From Rhizoclosmatium globosum (taxonomy: Eukaryota > Chytridiomycota > Chytridiomycetes > Chytridiales > Chytriomycetaceae): DNA of 64,000 nt. Position 1 is the stretch's first letter, and each line of letters begins with the position of its first letter. The DNA lies in the NCBI GenBank assembly GCA_002104985.1, contig MCGO01000058.1, positions 124,001 through 188,000 on the forward strand. Direction: 5' to 3'. Positions 56,771 through 64,000 of this stretch are shown here, in pieces. The notes under the pieces are model-generated. The model was not told where the DNA came from. It saw only the letters and a program-made list of their open reading frames with translations, and made no database searches. Position numbers and translations under genes: made by a program.

Positions 56771-57061
56771 ACTGCTGCGTGCATTGTCTTTATGTATCAC
56801 ATTTTGACGCGTTTGCTTCAAATTGACGCCAATGACCTACAGTAAAGACATTAGTCACTCATTCACACGATTCAGGGCTCTGAAATGCCTTGATTTCTAT
56901 TCATCTTGTCCATAATTTGATAGTAGAGAGTAAGCAATCTTGTCAAGATAGTGGACGCAGTTATTGGGAAACAACCAACTACTTGGATTGAGCAGTGTTC
57001 TTATCAACGTTTACTCACTTTCTTTGTAATTGCTCGTAATTAAAAATTTAGCCTCGTGTAA

Positions 57062-57259
57062 GGCAGGGCATGCAGCATCCACAGAGCATGCAGCGTATCA
57101 CATGTTGCCCAAGCCACAAATCTGTGCAAGCTTTTCATTCGAAATCCAACGGTTTTCCAATTGGAGATGAGGCTTTTTCCATTCACTTTCCATCTGTTTT
57201 ATTGCACATTTTCACACCTAAAAATAGGGGGTGGATCATTCTTTTTGCAATCAGCTGTA
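57062..57259 (-). repeat. Right arm of near-perfect inverted repeat
   Basis: This is the partner of 56591-56770. The 18-bp insertion duplicates GCATGCAGC around ATCCACAGA, like a small tandem duplication. The arm ends 72 bp before the stop codon of the acyltransferase gene, so it may fall in that gene's 3' UTR. Confidence 0.93.
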
Positions 57260-57331
57260 AACAAAGGTTGAAAAAATAAATCGCTCTTTATATTGTAATA
57301 GCACCAGAAATTTCCTTCCTTAATATGACGC

Positions 57332-59358
57332 TCAAAGCAAAATATCAGCTACTGTTGTTCTAGCAGGAGCAACACTCAACTTTTCAAGAGTCTGACTAAA
57401 AGATTTGAAGAACACTTCTGCTTCATCAACTGTAACATTTCGGACGTCGTAACTCACAAATACACTCATGTTCCCTCCAAACGTGATCACTCCACAACTG
57501 AATAACCCTCGTGATCCCTCAAAACTACTATTCAATGCTCCTCCAAAGTAATCCAACCTTGCTCTCTCGTCATCTGCAGGAGCGTCCGGTGAGGCACATG
57601 GATACTCCCACGCATTTAAATTAGCCACTTCCACGCTGTAGCTTTTGGACAGCTTGGCTAAATCAACTTTCTTTTCCATTAAATTCCAGAGTTTTGGGTG
57701 ACGGTAAGCATAGTTTGCCACCTTCATTCGCTGGATTGATGCACGAAGACTTGTCAGAATCCCCTTCTTCACTACACGACAGCGGTCCCATATGCGAGAA
57801 TCATTTGTCAGTTTCAAACTGCTGTTTGAAACGGAACCTTAAATTGATATTCAACAAAACTCTGATCAATTTGCCACGGAAAAAACTCACCTGCATATCC
57901 GCCAAATACTTTCAAGGAAGCATCGTTTTCCTTATTTTCTCCTTGAAGCAACCTGCTGTTTGGCAAAATGTGCCGAATACTACTTGTCACGACCCAACCC
58001 TGGCTACTTGGAACAGATGTTTCGACTGCTTTTCCATCTCTTTGCGCACTGTGGATAAAAACAGCTCGACAGGCAGTCAATGCAGCAACAACCAATACGG
58101 CCGAGACAGTAGTTTTCTCAGCTTTAGAGCGTTTCCGCAAGACTTCCATAAAATCTGAAGTGAAGTACATAAAGCGAGCGTTTGTGTATCCTCGAGATGC
58201 TTCAATACCAAGGGATATCGGAGCCGGAGACGTTGTTGGTGGTAGTGGTGTGACGGGATTTTCGAATTCTGGTTCGCTAGCCGCTGCTAATACTGGGACA
58301 TTCTCTTGGGTGTGAAGAGCGTGTCCCAACTTCTTTGGTTTTTTCCCAAACGTTTTGATGGCTAAACCGGCAGCCGCTGCGTTAAAAACAAAAAATGGTG
58401 ATGACTTTAGAAATTTGTAAATAGATCTGAAGGACTCACTTGGAAAAACCTCGAATAAGCTGGGATGGAACAGGTTATCCAGAACAGGAGGTGGCTCCTT
58501 GTTGACCAAAATTGAATCCAATTTCAAATCACTGGACATAAAGTGGGAAGCATCTGCAGCCTCAAACCAAGTTCGAACAAATGCCAGCATTGAAAGACCG
58601 TCTCCCAAACAGTGGTGGAATGTGAACATAATATCAAAATAAGCAGAATCAGCCAAAGGAGTCGGCGGGTTGAAACCAATATTTGTACTGGAAGTCCGAT
58701 CAAAGAGGATTGGATAGTCTTTCTCTTTATGAGCAGGGAAAAGAGTTATTTGCTGGTTAAATGAGTTTAATCGGTCGTATCAGTGGTATTGATTCATAGC
58801 TGTCAAATTAACTAAACTTACTTTCTCATGCAGTTCTGATCCAGGTTTTGGCATCCAGTCTTTTGGCACGACAATGGCAGTGCGCCAAAGTGGACGGGTT
58901 GCATCGTTGATATCAAAGTTCTGATTGATTTCGTCTGTGTAGGTTTCCATCCAGTTGTCTCCATCGCGTTCAATAAAACTATAAGAATCAGATTCAGAAC
59001 CACACGCTGGGACATACATACACTACCGATAGTTAAGTGGCAGATCCTTGGCGTTCTCCGCAAAGGGCAGTGCAGTGAGGGTATCATGGTCGATCGAGGC
59101 TGACAGACGGTAGTGCTTCGCCTGCGCAACTTTGGTCAAATCAACGATACGCTGTGGATCCAGGATATTGTTGCACTGGGGTGGCAAGCGTACGCGGAGC
59201 ATGATACACATCAGGACTTGTTGCTTATGTGGTGGGGTCTTGTAGAAGAAGCGTTCGGTAATGCCCAAACCGTTCACTTCCACAACGTTCTTTGGTTGGC
59301 GGAACGTGAACAGCGTTGTGCGTTTGGGTGGCTCTCCATCTCTCCCTTCTGTTTGCAT
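57332..59358 (-). CDS. Condensation/alcohol-acyltransferase-like enzyme
   Basis: This CoA-dependent acyltransferase-fold enzyme has 618 aa. Exons are 59027..59358, 58822..58978, 57891..58752 and 57332..57837. The catalytic HHxxxDG motif is MFTFHHCLGDGLS (about residue 190). The N-terminal half has SASIDHDTLTALPF and FDINDATRPLWRTAIVVP, typical of the tunnel-forming first lobe. The second lobe has KRSKAEKTTVSAVLVVAALTA and GLFSCGVITFGGNMSVFVSYD. The fold is shared by alcohol O-acetyltransferases, PapA-type enzymes and NRPS condensation domains; no carrier or adenylation domain is attached, so a free acyltransferase is likely. The substrate is unknown. The start is the first Met of the frame and there is no signal peptide. 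Confidence 0.85.
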
Positions 59359-59762
59359 TTTTCAAATTGTTTTGGAGAGTCATGCACTCTATTACTTGAT
59401 TCAACAATGTTTCTTGCCAGACTTTTGGTCGATCTTGGTACAGCAAAGCCTGCAAGCTCAGGTTAACTTCTCTCCAGAAGCGAATGACTCTGATTTTTTA
59501 GATGAACACTCCGGAAGAAAAGGTGAAACTGTTGGCTACTCAAGCGCTCCTGAATTTCTTCGAAGTTGGCTCAATGTTAACAACGTCATCGTCTTTCATG
59601 CAGTGGTACACAGTCGCCTGAAGCATATCATCTGGTCGCACGGTTGGGGACATGCCTTCGGTTCTACCGGAATGCAGAACGTCCCCACTTCATGTTATCC
59701 CTGATTTGTATGTCCAGATTGACAGGGTCTCACCCCATAAAGTAAATTACAATTACTTCTGT
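59359..59762. other. Intergenic region between acyltransferase and helicase 3' end
   Basis: About 400 bp lie upstream of the acyltransferase and downstream of the helicase. A plus-strand frame reads through 59466-59704 but has no recognisable similarity. The segment near 59720-59770 (helicase 3' UTR) is duplicated at 53.4 kb. Confidence 0.5.
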
Positions 59763-62700
59763 TTATTTATCAACAATCTTTGATACTAACTGTAAGAGTC
59801 GGTCTTGGAGATTTTCCTGCTCGCTCGACTGTTCACGTTCTGCAACAACCCAATTCAAATATGTGTCAATCCATGACCTTAGCAACTCCACCACAACTTT
59901 GCTTTTCTCATCAGTAAACTCAATTCTCAACCACCCACCCAACAAGGCAATCCAGTTGCCGTTGGTGCCCTGGATCCAGTTCAAGCGAGATTCATGGGAT
60001 CCAAAGGAGGAGAAGAGGAGTAATCCAATTGGCTCGGCTATTGTAGTGGTTCTAAGCCAAACAGCACCTTCCAGCATTTGTTTTTCGTGATAACTAAGGA
60101 AACGTGGTGGAATTACTGGGATTTGTATGTCCGTTTTTAATTCATCCAAATCGGAGGCTTCATCTTCAAGGTCGACAGTGTCTTCCGAATCTGAGACAAT
60201 TGCACGTGCTTCACCTTTGTCAACAGATCTCTTCATGTGGCTTTTGGCGTCTTGAACCATCTAATAACAAACCAATTAAACAGGTATCAATGATTAGAAT
60301 CACAAACCTGCAATGAAGAGTACGCATTGATTGTACTCCCAGTTAATTTCAGCTTCCCATCCAAAGCCGACCCATAAACATTTTTTTCTCTGGCTTCAGC
60401 AACATTTGGGAACAACGAGGCTGAAATCAAAGCCCGTACCAATGCCACATTCCCACTGAAAGCATTCATCTCCCGCCCGCCAATGAGACTTTCAATCTGT
60501 CGGTTTTCTTCCCGTTCTCCTTCATTTTCCATCTCAAGTCTGTTTCTCTTTCGGTTTTGAAGAACACGCAAGTCATTTAGTGCCCCCAAAACTTGCTTCT
60601 TTGCACGCTCAATGTTCTCAAGTCCACTATTATTCAAGTAATTTTGGAGAGCGAATCCTCGTCGCTCGCGTACCGGCAGACTTCTCCAATCCCAGTAGGC
60701 TGTCACCATCGCAAGCAAGTCACTTCCATGACTTTCTGGGCGCCCACAAACAAATCGATCCATGAGATGCAATCTCGCTTTTTCTTTCTCATCTGGGTGA
60801 ATAGCATGTACGCTACGACTTCCAGCCTCAAGGACGCATGCTGCGGAAAGAACTGGGTCAAGTGCCTTGAATGCACTGGCAACAACAACAAGCTTAGCCA
60901 ACCAAGGATCCATCGGAATATGCACAAGTGCTTTTCCAAGAGGAGTTAAAACTTCCTGATCTCCTTCCAATGTTTCCTTGTCTTTTACAGCAGACATTGA
61001 TGCCTTTGATGATACTCGATTAGTTACTTTGATAGTAACGAGAGCACCAAGTGTGTGCAAGTCCCGAATAGCTTTAAGAACAGCGTCGGTAGATGGAGGT
61101 TGCGGAGCCAATGCGAGAACATCAGCAGTAAAGGGACTCAAATTCAGAGCTTTGATTTTTAGAGCAGTAGATTGCAGGTCCACACGTAATAATTCCGGTG
61201 GAATGTTGAAAGGCAAACTTTGACGATGGCGTTCAGATATGAGCGAGTAATATTCACCAGGTTGACATCGTCCAGCTCGTCCGGCTCTCTATTACTGTTT
61301 GTTAAACACGCTTTCAGCCAAAATACAACGCACCTGCTTCAAATTTGATTGCGAAGCAACAACACAATTCAAGGAAGAAATTCTCGTGCTGGGATCATAC
61401 GTATTAATCCTTAGCTTTCCGGAATCAACGACATAAACAATATCATTAATCTTGGTGGGTGTGTCAAATGTAGCCCATCATTAACAAAGGAATCCGTACC
61501 GTAACACTGGTCTCCGCAATATTGGTCGACAAAATTATCTTTCGAACACCTTCAGGTGGTCGCTCAAACACCTCCTCTTGCCCAGAACTACTAACACTTG
61601 AGTGTAAAGCATAGATTCTAACCCGTGATGAATCACCAAATCCGACGCGATAGTAGTCTTCTTTAAGCTTGATCATTAGTGCTTGAATCTCCTGCCATCC
61701 AGGCAAAAAGACTAATATAGCTCCAGAGTCACGCGACTTGTGGATTTGGGCCAGTACAGCTTCGAACAAATCCACGGGAAAGTAATCAGGAGTGGTACTT
61801 GGATTCATGTACGCACTGATAGAATTCCGTGGTGGCTCAAAGTTCATTTCGTTGCGAATATACTTTTGAGTAGGAAGACGTAGCTTTTCTTGAGGGGTTA
61901 TTCCATTTATCATCTTGATGACGTCACCCAAATAAAATTCTTTAACAGGGAAGGTTCGTCCTGGAACTGTCACAATGGGTGGAGGATTGGCTCTGATTGA
62001 TGGAGTGAACTTTGCCAGGGAGAATGCAGATTTTTCAGGTGGGGGACTAATAAGTTTAGAGAAGTACTTGGAGAAGAGAGTAGTATCCGCTGTGGCAGAC
62101 ATGAGAATGACCTTCAAATCCGGTCTCTTTTTCAAGAGTTGTCGAACAATCACAAGTAGGAGGTCGGTATTCTAGAGAGGATTTTAGGGAGTGTTTGAAT
62201 GTCTCTATTCGATCGAATTACTGACCAAATCTCGTTCATGAACTTCATCTAGAATAATGTGTGTAACTGAATCCAAGTTTGGCTCTTCTTGTAATCGTTT
62301 CAAAAGAATCCCAGAAGTACAAAATACTAACATAATTATGAGCCTTTGTCTAGGAATTCGAGAAATAGCAACTTACCAACTTGCCCATCATCTGGATTTG
62401 ATTTGGGCGAAACAGAGTTAAACCGAACTGAGTATCCAATTGCAGAATTGCGCCCAATCTGCTCTCCTCGCTCCTTTGCGACTCTTTGCGCCACAGATAT
62501 AGCTGCAATTCTTCGAGGCTGGGTCACAATTACGTTTGGCGGTCTCAGATATGATCGGTTCCCCAAATCACCCTCAGGTTCAGAGTTACTGAACCCGGAC
62601 TTAAAGAGACCTCGTTTCAAGTTCCGCAGGCCATCTCTCTGCATTTTGTAGTGTGCAAGAATAAATTTCGGTAATTGTGTTGTTTTACCGGCACCTGTTG

Positions 62701-63664
62701 AAGCAGAAAGGATTGTGACGGGATTGTTATCAATAGCAGCCATTATTTGAGAGTAGTAAGAGTACATAGGTAATTCGCGAGCTGAATCGAGCTCCGAGGG
62801 AACAGTAATGGATGCTGGATTTGTAATTCCTGTGTTGTTTTGTTGCACTGACATCTGATGCTTCTTGCGACCATGTGATCCATCCTCTGAGAAAGTAGTA
62901 GATTCATTCTCAGCAAGTACGACTCTTTCGCTTATTCGAAATGCATCAGCGGTCTCCAAATCTTTAAACAGACTTTGAGCCTCTGCGACAATATCATCAG
63001 AAAGGGAAATACGCGCCGGGGTATCTAACATTTCCTGAATCTTCATCTTAATTGGTGTCGCATATTCAATGAACTCTTTGATAACGGTAGGGTTCGCGAC
63101 ATTGAGCAGATGGTTCAAAAACAATTCACGGGCACGAGTCTGAGCAAGCACGCGTTTGGGAGCAGTATGAAACACCCAAATTCGTTCCACATCTTTTGAT
63201 TCGGGAACATCGACAAGCGAATGATGCGGCAGCTCGAAATGAACTGTCCATTTTGTTGCTTCATTCTTTCCTTTCTGCTTCACGATCTTCATTTCGGCAC
63301 GCTCTTTTAGTTCGAGAGAGAATCTTTTGCAGTAGTAGGAAAGAAATGATTCCGGTCCTTTCTGGATGAATGGGGGAAAGTAGTCTTTTGCAGGCTTTGA
63401 CGGTGCCTTCACTGGAATTGGAGAGAGAGGCGGAAGAGACTCAAATCGCTGCAAATTTGGCTTTGCTTTAGGTTTCTTGTGTCTCTGTTTCGGCATCAGT
63501 GCTTTGATCGGATCGTCGGCATCAAGGTTGCTGGTTCTGGCATGACTCTGAGGAGCCTTTCGCGGCTTCGCAAACACTCCAGCTGAAGCAGCGAGATATC
63601 GATGGGGAACATTGATCAGTCGAGAGAGATTCCGAAGTGCGGAAGTTGGGCAGAGTATGACCAT
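59763..63664 (-). CDS. DExH-box RNA helicase, probably mitochondrial
   Basis: This ATP-dependent RNA helicase of the DEAH/RHA group has 1218 aa. Exons are 62377..63664, 62226..62326, 61500..62171, 61334..61450, 60308..61288 and 59763..60260. The ATG at 63664 opens an Arg/Ser-rich, acid-free leader ([20 protein letters not shown]), likely a mitochondrial presequence. Motifs: [15 protein letters not shown] (I, about residue 320), VTQPRRIAA (Ia), ILDEVHERD (II, completed across introns 1-2), VILMSATAD (III), [11 protein letters not shown] (IV), [12 protein letters not shown] (V) and QRAGRAGR (VI, created by exons 4-5). Helicase-associated and OB-fold regions follow ([30 protein letters not shown]). 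The nearest relatives I recall are DHX29/DHX30/DHX57-type proteins. Part of its 3' end is duplicated at 53.4 kb. Confidence 0.92.
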
Positions 63665-63759
63665 GATTCTGACTTGAAACCAACAAAAAAGAAGAGAAAC
63701 CGAATCTCTCATTCCAGACCATACAAATCAACAACATTTATTCGTTATGTGAAAGAATT

Positions 63760-64000
63760 TCAAGCAAAGGTATCTTCACGGTCGACATCATTGGCAGCAG
63801 CAACACCTTGTCCAACTGAAGTCAGCCCTGTTTCTTCAATGCCACTGAAATTCAAGAAGTGACTTGGACGATGTACTTCATGGTAAAATTCCTGGAAAAC
63901 GAGTTAAAACATCGATACTAACATTCTGAAAGACGCAAAAACACGAACCTTGGGCGTTTCAATAGTCAATGCGTATTTCATATCAACTCTATGTTTCGCT
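63760..64000 (-). CDS. 3' end of a gene running off the window
   Basis: Two terminal exons are seen on the minus strand: 63949..64000 (open at the window edge) and 63760..63891, separated by a 57-nt GT-AG intron. They encode KHRVDMKYALTIETPK joined to EFYHEVHRPSHFLNFSGIEE, then TGLTSVGQGVAAANDVDRED and a short end before TGA. The frame is open to the edge; whether the Met near 63983 is the start cannot be decided here. It lies 95 bp upstream of the helicase start, on the same strand. The family is not recognised. Confidence 0.6.

Noticed and set aside
63602..63862. Plus-strand 86-codon frame upstream of the helicase
   Set aside because: It overlaps the helicase presequence and the last exon of the partial neighbouring gene, both supported on the minus strand.

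Overview
The window is nuclear DNA of a fungus, most likely a zoosporic (flagellated) chytrid. Genes are spliced with many short GT-AG introns, mostly 45-70 nt, and lie close together. Gene content is fungal: a PMT-type protein O-mannosyltransferase, a Num1/Mcp5-type PH protein, a GPI-anchored BIM1/X325-like copper protein and a yapsin-like GPI protease. A PIH1D2-like gene, of a family tied to axonemal dynein assembly, fits a flagellated lineage. All exon structures were worked out by hand; reading phase was checked across the junctions of every named gene.

0-31 kb is dense housekeeping DNA: galactose mutarotase, two convergent Ras-like GTPases that share 14-nt and 24-nt micro-exons, an O-mannosyltransferase tail-to-tail with dolichol kinase (enzyme and donor-lipid pathway), RAB11, COX17, DCC1, two paralogous CCCH/zinc-knuckle proteins, an aspartic protease, a cortical PH/coiled-coil protein, a PC-esterase-like protein, BUD23 and PIH1D2. 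Next comes an N-acetylglucosamine catabolic cluster: a membrane-anchored hexokinase-family kinase, GlcNAc-6-P deacetylase and GlcN-6-P deaminase. The last two are divergent over a 180-bp promoter with a palindromic CACGTG element. A stand-alone Sec7-domain protein and mitochondrial transhydrogenase (NNT) follow.

36.8-43.8 kb is a secreted-protein block: a BIM1/X325-like copper protein with two decayed copies, a heme peroxidase, an S1/P1 nuclease with a Cys-rich tail, and a fragment resembling the C-terminal domain of a retroelement protein. 43.7-53.9 kb is gene-poor and full of relics: inverted and direct repeats, protein-kinase fragments, probable retroelement remains with strong A+C strand skew, and a decayed copy of the 3' end of the helicase gene found at 59.8 kb.

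53.9-64 kb is dense again. It holds a peroxidase-DOMON-transmembrane-SAM fusion (the most unusual gene here), a 180-bp near-perfect inverted repeat, a condensation/alcohol-acyltransferase-like enzyme, a probably mitochondrial DExH helicase, and the 3' end of a gene leaving the window. No tRNA, rRNA or CRISPR was recognised by eye.
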